In this document: piece by piece, positions 23,718-35,262 of the stretch
Layout: each line of letters begins with the position of its first letter
Numbering within the stretch: position 1 is the first letter of the stretch
Source: Lepus europaeus
Lineage: Eukaryota; Chordata; Mammalia; Lagomorpha; Leporidae
NCBI RefSeq assembly: GCF_033115175.1
Contig: NC_084830.1
Span: 41,857,409-41,921,408 of the forward strand
Length of the DNA stretch: 64,000 nucleotides
Direction of reading: 5' to 3'
The notes under the pieces: generated by a model
What the model was told of the DNA's origin: nothing
The model's database searches: none
What the model saw: only the letters and a program-made list of their open reading frames with translations
Position numbers and translations under genes: made by a program

Positions 23718-25960
23718 ATGGCTCGTGGACAGCAGAAGATTCAGTCTCAGCAGAAAAATGCCAAGAAGCAAGCTGGACAAAAGAAGAAACAAGGACATGA
23801 CCAAAAGGCTGCTGCCAAAGCTGCCTTAATATATACCTGCACTGTCTGCAGGGTGAGGGGGTCCAGAGACCTTGCTTTCCTTAAACAGCTCTTTCACTAT
23901 AAATTGGTTTGAATAGATTGAGATCTTACCAACAGTGGCAAAGTAGATGCTTTACTTGAAATAGATTAGAGAGCTGGTTAGAAATCCATCTTCATTCACT
24001 CAATCTACAAATTTTTTTTGAATGTCTCCTATCATTAGCCCTAATTTTCTTAGGTGCTGGGGACAAGGAATGAACAAAGCATAGTCTGTTGCCTAATGAA
24101 GAATCAAGATGTCTTTAAATGGGTAGAACTTTGTAAGGAAGCTAAATCTGCATTCTTCTTATATGTATATAGCATTTTATTTATTTGAGAGGCAGTTACA
24201 AAGAGAGACAGAAGTGGAGAGAAAGAGATCTTCCATCCACTGGTTCCTCCCCAAATGGAGGAACAACGGCCAGGTGTGAGCCAGGAGCTTCATCTGGGTC
24301 TGCCATGTGGGTGGCAGGGACCCAAGCACTTGGGCCATTCTCTGCTGCTTTCTCAGGTGCATCAGCATGGAGCTGGATTGGATCTGGAGCAACCGGGACT
24401 TGAGCTAGTACCCATATGGGATGCTGGCACTGAAGGCAGTGGCTCAACCTGCCATGCCATTTCATTGACCCCTAGATCTACTTTCTTAGTTTAGGTCTGA
24501 CTACACTATGTAAGATACCAAAGGTGAATGCACCTTTGGTTATGCAATTGACTTTTTCCCCTCCCCTAAGCCTACAGGTACACTGTCGACAAAACTACAT
24601 AGAATGTACTTGTGCTTGAGGTTTTTACTAGAGTTGATGAGTTTTATTGGATTTGAAGAATGCTAGTAACACCTATTATTGAGTGCTTACCATGTCCCAG
24701 ACACTATTCCATGTGTTTTGTATGTATTCATCCATTTAATCCACAGAACAATCCTGTGAGACTTTTATGTTTGCATCTTACAAAAGAGTAAGTTGAGTTG
24801 TAGGAGTTAAGAAACTTGGTCTAGGAAGCAGAAGAACTGGGATTCTGGAATTTGAACACATTCCATCTCCTTCATCCACTGCCTCCTAGAGCAGTGTCTG
24901 AAATCCCAAGTCTCTTCTTGCCATACGTAAGCTCGCCTCTCTTCAAATTAGTAGATGGAAGTCCCTGAGGAAATATGCATAATGGGGTGCGTCCAGTACA
25001 TGAGTAATTCTCAAGGCCCCTGTTCCTGGGGAGGGTTGATGATATGGACATGAAGGGATCTTGATAAAACATGATTCCTCCTCTGAAGTTTATCATCTGT
25101 TGGAGTCATTACCAATGAAAATGAAGCTCGTATCTACACAAAAGTTCTTATTACTCTAGGAGAGAGGGAATTTATTCCATTAAATATCTTGTTTGTATTG
25201 AACTTTGATAAATTCAAGATAATAAAATTGAGTATCTCTGGTTCTCTTTGGAAAGAGACAAGCTGAAGATAAATTTCACTACATCAGCGATGAAGAAATA
25301 CATTGACCTGAAAGTACTAGAATGGCTCACATATTTTAAAACTCAGAGTCAGGAACTTTAATTTCATGTTTTATGTAATTGAATGCGTTGAAGAGTGAAT
25401 AACTGAAGGTCCTTGCGAGGAAAATCAGTACTGAGTAGTGTAGTATTTAAGAGCTGAAGTACCTGGTAGCTAACAAAGTAGGTCTTGGGCAAATTCAGTT
25501 TTAGTTTCCTTATCATGTAAATTGAGGATAATAGGAAATAATAGTGTGAAAGTTCCGTGAGAGCTGAGGTAACATGCTGAACATAATCAGGTTTAGTAAG
25601 TGTTACCTGTTATTTGCTTTAAAGAGATAAACAGAATACTCCATGCTATGTTACCTACCCCTTTATATTTGAAAAGCGGGAATGTTAAAAATTTGTCACA
25701 GAATCCCTCCTCATGTGCATGCCATCGAGGTGTAGGAATTTAAGAGTGTTTTGTGATAATTGTCAGGAGCAGATTCAAACTGTACAGATTTAAACTGTAG
25801 CACATTTTTTTTATTTCATAAATAAAGTCCAGCTCTTCTTTTTTTTGCACATTTTAAAAATCAGACACAAATGCCAGACCCTAAGACCTTCAAGCAGCAC
25901 TTTGAGAGCAAACATCCTAAGACTCCACTTCCTCCAGAATTGGCTGACGTTCAGGCATAA
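23718..25960 (+). CDS. ZNF706: ZNF706, small C2H2 zinc-finger protein (two coding exons)
   Basis: Join 23718-23852 and 25865-25960: 45 + 31 codons, 76 residues, matching ZNF706 along its whole length. Residues 1-37 are basic and Gln/Lys/Ala-rich (MARGQQKIQSQQKNAKK at the start), like the 4F5/SERF-related N terminus. A single C2H2 finger follows, C41-x2-C44-x12-H57-x4-H62, and the tail ends ELADVQA. Splice sites are canonical: donor after AGG at 23852 (gtgagg), acceptor 'tcag' at 25861-25864, phase 0. The start has G at -3 (from exon 1) and G at +4. The family is described as a nuclear transcription-related factor linked to repression of KLF4 in stem cells and to protein-aggregation effects; I infer the same here. 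Essentially no divergence from the known mammalian protein is visible, and there is no frameshift or truncation. Confidence 0.98.
24174..24472 (-). mobile_element. CSINE within ZNF706 intron 2
   Basis: The tail side 'ttttatttatttgagaggca' is at the left and the head 'gccatttcattgacccc' at the right. This is the only CSINE inside the gene and it is antisense to it. Confidence 0.92.
24650..24860 (+). repeat. MIR element
   Basis: 'gagtgcttaccatgtcccag', 'ttaatccacagaacaatcct' and 'aggagttaagaaacttggtc' follow a MIR-class order. Confidence 0.75.
25440..25615 (+). repeat. MIR element
   Basis: 'gtcttgggcaaattcagttt' then 'tccttatcatgtaaattgag' then 'aatcaggtttagtaagtgtt' is the 3' half of a MIR. 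Confidence 0.65.
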
Positions 25961-26938
25961 AGTTGTTTACAGGTAATTGACTCTTTCTGTTGGTTTGTCA
26001 CTGTCAGGGTTGAGCAGAACTCTCTTTTGTAATTGTGGAATAATTTCTGCCTGCTGAGACTTTATTGTTTCCCCCTTGTAAATTGTTTAATTTCATCACT
26101 AGAACTTTACGATAGTTATTTAAAATTTACTGGAGCAGTTGATAATTGTCAGAAACCCTTTTCCTCAGACCATTTCCTTCCAGTGCCTTTGAAACTCCCT
26201 AGTTTTTAGTGATGTAGCCTAAAATGGGGAGATGAGTAGATGTTTGGCCAACTCTGGTGCAAGAATAGAGAAGACCAGTGTCCCTGAGTTGCTTTTTAAC
26301 TGTTATTTTATTTACAATGCTTAACACCAGAGCTTCTAAGCATTAAAAGATAGGGCAGAATGTAGGCATATACTGTACAGACTTGATAGCTGCTTGAAAA
26401 TCATTAGCCACTTTCTGTGGTTGGGGGTGTCCTCCTAGATGGTAGAGCGGGCGAAGAGGCAGTGTGTGTGAATGAATTATGTTTAGTGTAAATTTCTCAA
26501 AGATCTTGTTGTAAAATCCAGTTTACAAATCTGTCAGAGACTGGCTTGATAGGTTTTTCTTTGACGTATGAGGTGCTTGTGAACTGGGCTTGTGCGAGGG
26601 CTGCACTCACTCTGTGCTTGTTTTACAGGCGAATTTGTGACACCTCTGACTCTTCTGCTGTCTCAGACCCTAGGTAACAAACCTGCAGCTGCTTTTCTAA
26701 CAAACTGTTGATCAGCAAAAATACAGGGGCTACAAAAACACTCATTTTTATGCTGTTCCCTTTTGAGCTTCATGCAAAGACAATTCTGTGTAAATGTACA
26801 GTTGACTCTGATTTGGAAATCTGGAAATCAGTCCATCCTTGTTATAAAAATTTTTTTACAATTGTAATTATATTGATGTTCATATTGTGTAAAATAACTC
26901 ATTTAATAAAGTAGTACTTTGATTTTACAACATCACAG
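25961..26938 (+). other. ZNF706: ZNF706 3' UTR with a 656-bp intron
   Basis: After the TAA only 12 nt remain in the exon, which ends at 25972 ('acag|gtaatt'). The intron runs 25973-26628 (acceptor 'ttgttttacag'). The last exon starts 'gcgaatttgtgacacctctg' at 26629. The stop lies under 50 nt from the junction, so nonsense-mediated decay is not expected. Confidence 0.8.
26905..26910 (+). terminator. ZNF706: ZNF706 proximal poly(A) signal AATAAA
   Basis: 'atttaataaagtagtacttt' contains a canonical hexamer about 275 nt into the last exon. Cleavage is expected near 26922-26935. Confidence 0.75.
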
Positions 26939-29590
26939 GACAAATGGTTCTAGAAATTCTGTTCTAAGTTTCCACATTATTTGCCTTATACAAATCTTAT
27001 GAATTCACTAGATAGAATTGCAAATGCAGTTCTTAATCTCTTTCTCGGCTCAATGGCAGGTTCGTTAAACTAGACTCATTCATTAAAATTGTGCACACAG
27101 TTTTATTGGCAGCTGATTTAGGTGAAGAATGACTGATCTGCTGCCATCATGCATTGCAATTATATGTCATTGCCCTCCTCTGATTATTTCCTGTGTTTGA
27201 AGTTGGAATGTTTAAACATGATGTATGACCTATTAGTTGCCAGCCAGTATGCCCTGTAAATATCTAATAAATTCCTAAAACCAGTTCTGGATTGTCAGCC
27301 CTTCTGAAAGATTAGGTTTTGAAGAATATGCCATAATGAAATGACCATTAAGCCTGTTGTTTAGTAAAAGATATGATGGAATGAACATGGTAAAACCAGT
27401 AAAGATAGACCTTTGATAAATTATATAGAGTCTTTCAAAATTCTTCAGGTTCTTTAATTTGGAATCAAAACAATTTCTAGAGGAGTTTTTGGAAGTGATT
27501 AACTATTTGGCCAATTTTTATGATTAAATTTTGCATTAAGAGGAAGTTTGGAATGGCTTGTGGCTGGGTTAATTCTCAGACTCTCTCCTAAGTCAGTAGT
27601 TGATTTTAGGAGTTTATTTTGTGCTCATTCCTATACTAAAAGACTTTGTGTATGGTATGACTTCCATCTGAACTAGAAAATCTTCACATTGTTTTGGATC
27701 TAAGGATAGGAAAGGGGGTTTGTTCAAATGGATGAAGTAAATCCCTACCAATTAATGAAGACTTAATTTTAGGGTTCCTCTAATTTGCTTTTGTCAGCTA
27801 TTGTACAAATGGAACTGTTGTAACATGGAATAAATTTTAAAATTAATATAATAAGAACACTAAAATATTTCCTGGTATAATTTGCCGAAAGCTGCAGATG
27901 TGCTCCTGTGGATTACAAAGTGCATTCACTGTGTCTGCTCTAACTCATCACTGCGTTGGTTCTGTGGTTCTGAATATTCTGCCCACCGCGTTTGTCTTCA
28001 CTATAGTTTATACCTTACAATAAGATACTCCCAAGGAAAGCTTCAGTGCTGATAGTTTTCTAGCAACTCCTGTTTTCATACCTTTGCTTTAAAGTACAGT
28101 TCTTCTGTTTCATGTATTTGATTTCCTAAGTTTCGAATTTAGTATCTGTTGTTTTCTAATATGTTGATTACCAGGACATTAGAATTTTACCTTATTTCTA
28201 GAGTGGGTATTACAGTTCTGGTTAAATTACAACTTAAAAGTTAAAAAGTGCTTTGAGTATATGTATGTTTATATTTAGTAACAAATCATCTAAAAGCCAT
28301 TCTTGCATTTTGGTTTAGTTTTTTTCATTTGTTTTACTGACTGTAATTCAGAAAAAAAGGTTTTTTTGTTCTTGTATTTAACACTTTTTATAAGCAGCTG
28401 AAGACACCATATTTAGTCCTTTATCTAAGGTGGGGAAGTAGCTGCATTGATCTTACCTGAGATATTAATTCTGAAACTTCATGTGGATATTATTAGTAAA
28501 ACCCCGTTTTCATTGTGCTTAAGTCAAATCTACTATAAGGAGAAGATTGCAAGTCTGTTTTAAACATCCTTGTAATTTAATTTGAAGATTCTAACTGATC
28601 ACAGCAAAGTTTGTTATAAAACTTATGGTGTCTTCAAAGACTTGATAAAATACACTGAGAGAGAAATGGTTCGTTTGTTTTCTGTATTTCCATTAGTTGC
28701 CAAAAGGAATGGGGTTAAGTTTAAACTTGTTTCCATTCTCTTCATATGCATATACATCCCCATGTTTAACTGACACACTGGGGCCTCAGTTGTGTGCTGT
28801 ACTGTCTTATTAAAGAAGCTATTAAAGAAAACTAAACTAGTCTAATTTCTTGGACATTCTAGGAGATTTTAATATTGCCTCTTTGTTTCTTTTTAAACTT
28901 AGAATTGTCTTTGTAGTGTAGCTTAGTAGTTAGAAGGGTGTGGCAGAGATTTTTTTCATTTTTCATTGTGTTTCCTACAGTCTATTTTGGATTTGTAGAG
29001 ACTTAAAAGTGAATGGGAAGTTTGTCATGTTGAAGTAAGTCCATTGTTCGAAGGGATGTAATTGACTATTAACATGAAAATAATTTTTAAATGGAAAATG
29101 CGTAGGTTAGTTAATTGAATTGGGTGGGTAAATCCTTAGTGACATTGATTAAGATTTTGGTCAGAGATACATACGTAGAGTGTATAGCAGCAAAGATTAA
29201 CATAAGGGGGTTGTATTTGTTGAGACTTTATACTCTGAAATACTTCAGGCTAACCTAATTTTATAATGAAAGTTTCAGAAAAATGGGAAGAGCTTCCCGG
29301 TGTATATATAGATTAAATAGAATACCTGCTTGATTAAGAAAATGGAAGTTTTCTGAGTCAAAGTTCAATTTGTTATTGTGGACTACCATAATAAACTGAA
29401 AATATCTATGATTTTAGATGTTCTTTAGATAAGCCCTTTACTGGGTTGCTATTTTTTTGTTTGTTTTTGCACAGCCATCTGGAGCTTCATGTCTTTGTAT
29501 ATGGTTTGACTCCAAAGGTACAATCTGCACATTCAGAGGCAGACCACTTAGATTCAAATGGGCATGTCCTTAGTGTGAGGTAATTGTGTT
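26939..29590 (+). other. AT-rich SINE-free stretch, possible extended ZNF706 3' UTR
   Basis: About 2.6 kb without any CSINE. Further poly(A) hexamers occur at 27266-27271 and 27829-27834 (AATAAA) and at 28809-28814 and 28821-28826 (ATTAAA). I recognise no coding exon. Longer alternative 3' ends of ZNF706 are a plausible reading but are not shown by sequence alone. Confidence 0.45.
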
Positions 29591-29600
29591 AAGGTGTTTT

Positions 29601-29947
29601 GTTTTTGTTTTTGTTTTTGTTTGTTTGTTTGTTTTTGGCAGGCAGAGGGGACGGTGAGAGAGAGAGACAAAGGTCTTCTTTTTTCCGTTGGTTCACCCGC
29701 GCCAATGGCCGCTGCAGCCGGCGCACCGCGCTGATCCGAAGCCAGGAGCCAGGTGCCTCTCCTGGTCTCCCATGCGGGTGCAGGGCCCAAAGACTTGGGC
29801 CATCCTCCACTGCACTCCCGGGCCACAGCAGAGAGCTGGCCTGGAAGAGGAGCAACTGGGACAGAATCCTGCGCCCCTACTGGGACTAGAACCCCGTGTG
29901 CCAGTGCCACAGGCGGAGGATTAGCCTATTGAGCCGTGGCGCTGGCC
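29601..29947 (-). mobile_element. CSINE, young type
   Basis: The tail side is a (GTTTTT)n/(GTTT)n expansion at 29600-29636. The head ends 'gagccgtggcgctggcc'. The duplication 'taaggtgtttt' / 'taagatgtttt' lies at 29590-29600 and 29948-29958 with one mismatch. Confidence 0.95.
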
Positions 29948-29958
29948 TAAGATGTTTT

Positions 29959-30002
29959 TTTATATATATACATATATAATATATATATATAATATATATA
30001 GC
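29959..30002. repeat. (TA)n microsatellite
   Basis: Interrupted TA repeat between two antisense CSINEs. Confidence 0.9.
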
Positions 30003-30018
30003 ATTCTTTATCATTATT

Positions 30019-30331
30019 TTGTTTTTGGTTTTTTTTTTTGGACAGGTAGAGTTATAGACAGTGAAAGAGAGACAGAGAGAAAGGTCTTCCTTCCGTTGGT
30101 TCACTCCCGTAATGGCTGCTACTGCTGCCGCTGCGCTGATCCAAAGCCAGGAGCCAGGTGCTTCTCCCGGTTTCCCATGTGGGTGCAGGGACCCAAGCAC
30201 TTGGGCCATCCTCTGCTGCCCTCCCAGGCCACAGCAGAGAGCTGGACTGGAAGAGGAGCAACTGGGACAGAACCCGGGGTGCCGACGCCACAGGCGGAGG
30301 ATTAGCCAAGTGAGCCACGGCGCCACCTCTG
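30019..30331 (-). mobile_element. CSINE, 10-bp TSD
   Basis: The duplication 'tatcattatt' is perfect at 30009-30018 and 30332-30341. The segment around the expected B box is shortened near 30270-30285. Confidence 0.95.
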
Positions 30332-30341
30332 TATCATTATT

Positions 30342-30932
30342 AATAATGGCTAAGGACTTTGTAGACCACATAAATACCTCACTTTATCATTGCCTTCTGT
30401 ATTATAGAATTCTGGTTGGTACTTAGTAACATTCTATTAACATTTTAATTGCCAGGAAGTGCTTACTCCATACTGTTTCCTGTATAATGTAGTAGTAGGT
30501 CTCAAAATGAGCTCTGTAGCTAGGGTGACCATATGTCTGAGTTTGCCAAAGACAGTCTTAGTTTAAATACTAACACTAAGCCTATTTTATATAAATTGTT
30601 AACTACTAAGATATCTCATTATTTATCTTAATAGTTCCTCCTTTTATTTAAATGTGTCAACTAGTTTATGAGTCGACCTATCAAACAACTGAGGTACTTT
30701 TTTTTTTTTTTTGTAATATAGGTATTTTAAAAAGTTCCCTACAGTACCCAGAAATTCTAACTCATTAAAATAGAATCTGTGATAGTGCCAAGGTGTATAA
30801 AGAACTTGAATCTATTTTTACTTAATTTTTTGGTCCTACTGTGACATAATATCTGATAAAATGAATTAGATTATAAAATTTTGAAATGCCTTTATTCACA
30901 GACACTCATAAAAGTAGTATATTGTTTGTACT
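30342..30932. other. Unassigned AT-rich DNA
   Basis: No gene recognised. A T-run lies at 30698-30712. Confidence 0.4.
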
Positions 30933-30946
30933 AAGTTCAGACTTTT

Positions 30947-31217
30947 TAGAGATTTATTTACTTACTTGAAAGAGTTGAGGGAGAGACAGATCCTTCATCT
31001 GCTGCTTCGTTCCCCAGATGGCCACAACAGCCAGACTAAAGACAGGAGCTTCATTTGGGCAGGGGCCCAAACACTTGAGTCATCTTCCATTGCTTTTCCC
31101 ATGCCATAAACCAGGAGCTGGGTCAGAAGTGTAGCAGCTGGGACATGAACCTGTGCCTGTATGGAATGCCAGCATGGCAGGTGGTGTCTTTAATGCTACA
31201 CCATAAGAGCAGCCCCA
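30947..31217 (-). mobile_element. CSINE, older, 14-bp TSD
   Basis: The duplication 'aagttcagactttt' is perfect at 30933-30946 and 31218-31231 despite a diverged body. Confidence 0.93.
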
Positions 31218-31360
31218 AAGTTCAGACTTTTATTCCCTCGTGATTTTTGCACCTGAAAGGCACTTGGGATGAGAGGTAGGACACCTTTGCTAATGTAAAA
31301 TATAAAAATCCATTGTAACTTAGACAAACACTGGGATAACTGTATTAACCAGCAGTTTTT

Positions 31361-31545
31361 TTAAAAAAGATTTATTTATTTGAAAGAGTTACACAGAGAG
31401 AGGAGAGGCAGAGTGAGAGAGGTCTTCCATCTGCTGGTTTACTCCCCAATTGGCCACAACGGATGGAGCTGTGCTGATCTGAAGCCAGGAACCAAGAGCT
31501 GCTTCAGGGTCCCCCACGTGGGTGCAGGGGCCCAAGGACTTGGGA
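31361..31545 (-). mobile_element. CSINE, 5'-truncated at insertion
   Basis: Only the 3' ~185 bp are present. 'accagcagttttt' (31348-31360) and 'gccagcaattttt' (31546-31558) form an imperfect duplication directly at the truncation point, so the truncation seems to have happened during insertion. Confidence 0.9.
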
Positions 31546-31622
31546 GCCAGCAATTTTTGATACAGGAAGCTTCTATACGCTCTTGATCTGAATCTCTGAA
31601 ATTTTGTTTTCAATAAACTCTT

Positions 31623-31923
31623 GGGGTCAACGTCATGGCATTTCAGGTAAAGCTGCTGCCTGCAAGGCTGGTACCCCAGATAGTCACAGATTCATGTTCT
31701 AGCTGCTGTGTTTCCAATCCAGCTCCCTGCTAAAGGCCTGGGAGAAGCAGCAGAAGGTGACCCCAGTGTTTGAGCCCCTGCCACCCACATGGGAGTCTCA
31801 GATGAGACTTGTGGTTTTGGCCTGGCCCAGCAGAGGCCATTGTGGCCATCTGGGGAGTGAACCAGCAGATAAAAGATCTCTTTCTCTAACTTTGAAATAA
31901 ATAAAATGTTAAAAAAAAAAAAA
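31623..31923 (+). mobile_element. CSINE, older
   Basis: The head 'ggggtcaacgtcatggcatt' and the tail 'tgaaataaataaaatgttaa' are recognisable. The pyrimidine tract is almost lost. Confidence 0.88.
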
Positions 31924-31943
31924 GTTTTTAAATGCTCTTAAAA

Positions 31944-32237
31944 AGCAGGATTTTATGTATTTGAAAGGCAGAAACAGAGCTTCCATGCTCTGGCTCACTG
32001 CCCAAATGGCCGCAACAGCCATGGCTGGGCCGGGTAAAAGCCAGGAGCCTAGAACTCCATCCTGGTCTTCCATGTGGATGGCAGGCCCAGACACTTGGGC
32101 CATGAGCAATTGCTTCTTCAGGTGTATTAGCAGAGAGCTAGATCAGAAGCAGAACAGCCAGGACTCTAGCTGGCACTTCGTTGTGGGATGCTGTGTTGCA
32201 GGCAGTGGCTTATCCCACTATGCCACAAGACCAGCCC
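31944..32237 (-). mobile_element. CSINE, older
   Basis: 'ttttatgtatttgaaaggca' marks the tail side and 'gccacaagaccagccc' the head. A short 'cttaaaa' occurs on each side. It abuts the opposite-strand CSINE before it. Confidence 0.88.
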
Positions 32238-32244
32238 CTTAAAA

Positions 32245-33115
32245 TACTTTCAGACCCACAGAACAGTTGTTACACAAGAGAGTTCTCGTGTATCCCCCAC
32301 CCGACGTCATTTCTCCTGATGTTATAGGCTTGTAGTACGATGTCCTCTTCTGTTTCAGGATCCAGTCTAGGACAGCACCTGGCGTCCAATTACTGTTTCT
32401 CCTTGGCCTTAGTTGTCCGTGACAGTTTTCCAGTCTCCCCCTTCTTGTATGTGACCTTGACAATTTTGAGGTGTATGGGTTAGATATGTTGTAAAGTGTC
32501 CCTCAATTTGGGTTTGTCTGCTTTTCTCATAATGATTACAGTGAGGTAACAGGCGTTTTGGAGAGAAGAACATAGAGGTGAAGAGCCCTTCTCATTATGT
32601 CTTCTTGTGGGCACAGGATCTCCACACAGCATCACTAACATGTTAGCCTTCATCCCTTAGTGTCTACTAAGTTTGTACCGTGGAAAGTTACCATTAAGCT
32701 TTCGGTAGGTTATTTTTCAAGAGTAAGTTCAGCCCTCAAAGGGAGTGGGTTGAAGTTCTGCTTTTGGAGGGGAGAATATCTGTGTACTTGTATATTATTT
32801 TAAGTTCTTATTTCTTCTCCATTTGTTCAGTCACATTTATATGGACCTGTAACCTAGTACTGTATTTTATGTAAATGATTACAGCTTTGACCACTGAGAT
32901 CTCTTCCAGGGTGATCCTGGACCCTCTGATGTGCCTCCTTCTTTTGTTTTTTGTGCACTTGCTAATTTTTGGAACTACAAGATAGTCCAGGCTCACCTCA
33001 CATTTTCACTACTCGAACCCTCTAATGTGCCATTTCTCCAAGTAGCTTGAATTCCTTTTATTGGAGAATTATATTTAGAAACCTAGGTCTGAGTGCTGAG
33101 TGGGAGTTGTTGGAG
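32245..33115. repeat. Ancient L1-class repeat, about 870 bp
   Basis: 'acaagagagttctcgtgtat', 'gtgtccctcaatttgggttt', 'gaggtgaagagcccttctca' and 'tggagaattatatttagaaa' come in the same order as a widespread placental repeat that I associate with L1M elements. Strand and exact family are not assigned. Confidence 0.6.
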
Positions 33116-33281
33116 TTTATTGTTGATGATTATTATGAAGCAGTGCGCTTTTCCCCCATTAGGTCAAATTTGAGAGTTTACGAAAGGAAGAGTATCTTTA
33201 GTATCATTCAAGGATGAACTCTCTGAGTTGTTTGCACACTTTTACTGAAGCCTTATATTTCAGGTCACCAATGTACTTATT

Positions 33282-33569
33282 TATTTGACAGAGTTAGTGA
33301 GAGACAGAGAGAAAGGTCTTCCTTCCATTGGTTCACCCCCCAAATGGCTGCTACGGCCGGCGCTGTGCCAATCCGAAGCCAGGAGCCAGGTGCTTCTTCC
33401 CGGTCTCCCATGCGGGTGCAGGAACCCAAGCACTTGGGCTATCCTCCACTGCCTTCCCAGGCCACAGCAGAGAGCTGCACTGGAAGGGGAGCAACCGGGA
33501 CTAGAACCCGGTGCCCATATGGGATGCCGGAGGTGGAGGATTAACCAAGTGAGTCACGGCGCCGGCCCC
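33282..33569 (-). mobile_element. CSINE, young type, 16-bp TSD
   Basis: The perfect duplication 'caccaatgtacttatt' lies at 33266-33281 and 33570-33585. The head is 'gtcacggcgccggcccc'. The A-tail is almost absent, being only 'tatttg' beyond the duplication. Confidence 0.95.
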
Positions 33570-33585
33570 CACCAATGTACTTATT

Positions 33586-34147
33586 GAGAATAATATATGT
33601 GAGGTTGCATTTTCACTTGCAAAGCATTATATAAAGGCAATATATTATACAAAGAAACAGAGCAAAGGTCCTTGACATTTATTTACATGCATTTAGGCTG
33701 TATGGTTAAGTGCTGGGTTATGTCTTAAAGATAACTTCTATAGGGATATAGAAGGAGGTATACTAGCTATGGGAGGGCCATGGCTTGAGGGTAGAGCATC
33801 CGTCTGTGCCTGGAAGAATGGAGAGTCAGCTGAGGGAGGAGCAGGAGTCAGTAGGGAAAGCAAAGGTCTGGGTGGCTGAGTGAGCAGAACCTCAGGCAGG
33901 TACATAACGTTTCTCAGAAAGTGAACAGGTCGGCCAGAGCTCGGGCATGTGAATGCAAGCCTCTGAGCCCAAGGGTAAGAGTGGGGAGAGGTGGTTAGGA
34001 TAGGACCAGATTGAGTAATGCCTGCACACTGCAGTAAATTATCCAAACTATTCCTAACATGGATCCTTTAAGGGTCTGGGGGCAAGGGAGTGAAATACTG
34101 GGGGTCTGTTAGGAATATGTATCTATAAGTGAAATAGTGTGTTGTTG
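33586..34147. other. Unassigned intergenic DNA
   Basis: No gene or recognisable repeat was seen. Confidence 0.4.
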
Positions 34148-34148
34148 C

Positions 34149-34445
34149 TTTTTTTTTTTTTTTTTTTGATTATTTATTTGAAAAGCAGAGTTAGAGAGGT
34201 CTTCACTCCCCAGTTGGCCACAACGGCCGGAGCTGAGCTGATCTGGAGCCAGGAACTTCTTCCAGGTCTCCCACGCAGGTGCAGGGGCCCAAGGACTTGG
34301 ACCATCTTCTGCTGCTTTCCCAGGCCATAGCAGAGAGCTGGATCAGAAGTTGAGCAGCCAGGACTTGAACTGGCACCCATATGGCATGCCGGCATTGCAG
34401 GCAGCGGCTTTACCCACAGCGCCACAGCGCCACAGCGCCGGCCCC
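34149..34445 (-). mobile_element. CSINE with short tandem in its head
   Basis: The tail is an 18-T run at 34150-34167. In the head the unit 'gccacagc' is repeated about three times at 34417-34440 before 'gccggcccc'. Confidence 0.93.
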
Positions 34446-34699
34446 AGGTACTGTTTGATGGTGATTACAACCTCTTGTATCTGTCACTGTTTTCTAGTGG
34501 AGTATATTGTCTATAACTTAATGGTTGTTCAGGGTTATTATGAATGTATATTAACAGGCAGGACTTTGTTCTAATGCACTGATCTTGCTAGGTCTCAAAG
34601 AGCTGTGTTAGGGATATTTGTGCTAAATGGTCCATGGCAATAGTTAGTATGTCTACATGATGTTGATTGTCTTCTATTTCATTATAAAAGTGATTCTTT

Positions 34700-34984
34700 T
34701 TTCTAAAAGATTTATTTATTTATTTGAAAGAGTTACACAGAGAAGGAGAGAGAGAGAGATGCCTTCCATCCACTGGTTCACTCCCCAGTTGGCCACAATG
34801 GCCGGAGCTGAGACGATCCAGAGCCAGGAGTCTCCTCCAGGTCTCCCATGCGGCTGCAGGGGCCCAAGGACTTGGGCCATCCTCCATTGCTTTCCCAGGC
34901 CACAGCAGAGAGCTGGATCGGAAGCAGAGCAGCCGGGTCTTGAACTGGTGCCCATATGAAGTGCTGGCACTGCAGGCGGCGGCT
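34700..34984 (-). mobile_element. CSINE, 5'-truncated, abutting an older CSINE
   Basis: The copy breaks off at 'ggcggctt' (34984), about 35 bp short of the full head. The sequence continues directly with the tail side of the next copy ('gaaaagcagagtg'). Confidence 0.9.
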
Positions 34985-35262
34985 TGAAAAGCAGAGTGAT
35001 ACTGAGTTTTTTGATTCACTGGTTCACTTACCAAATACTTGCGGCAGCCTGAACTAAGGAGGAATACAGAGCTGTGGAATCCATTGGATCTCCCATGTCC
35101 ATGCCAGGAACCCAAGTACTAGGGCCGTCATCTGCCTCCTGGACACGTTATCAGGAAGCTGGATCAGAAGAGCAAAGTAGCTAGGACTCAAACCAGGTAC
35201 TCCAGTATGGGATGTGAGCATCCAAGCAGTGGCTTAACCCATGATGCCACAATGGCCACCCC
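34985..35262 (-). mobile_element. CSINE, old copy
   Basis: Diverged body from 'gaaaagcagagtgatactga' to 'ccacaatggccacccc'. It lies head-to-tail with the younger copy before it. Confidence 0.82.

Larger units (their letters stand above)
23853..25864 (+). other. ZNF706: ZNF706 intron 2
   Basis: Contains one CSINE (24174-24472), two MIR elements, and at 25167-25267 a near-copy of intron 1 sequence 23554-23653. A T-rich tract precedes the acceptor at 25806-25846. Confidence 0.85.

Noticed and set aside
23718-23912. ZNF706 reading through into intron 2 (shortened protein without the finger)
   Set aside because: The frame crosses a strong donor (agg|gtgagg) and the true second coding exon restores the known 76-residue protein exactly.
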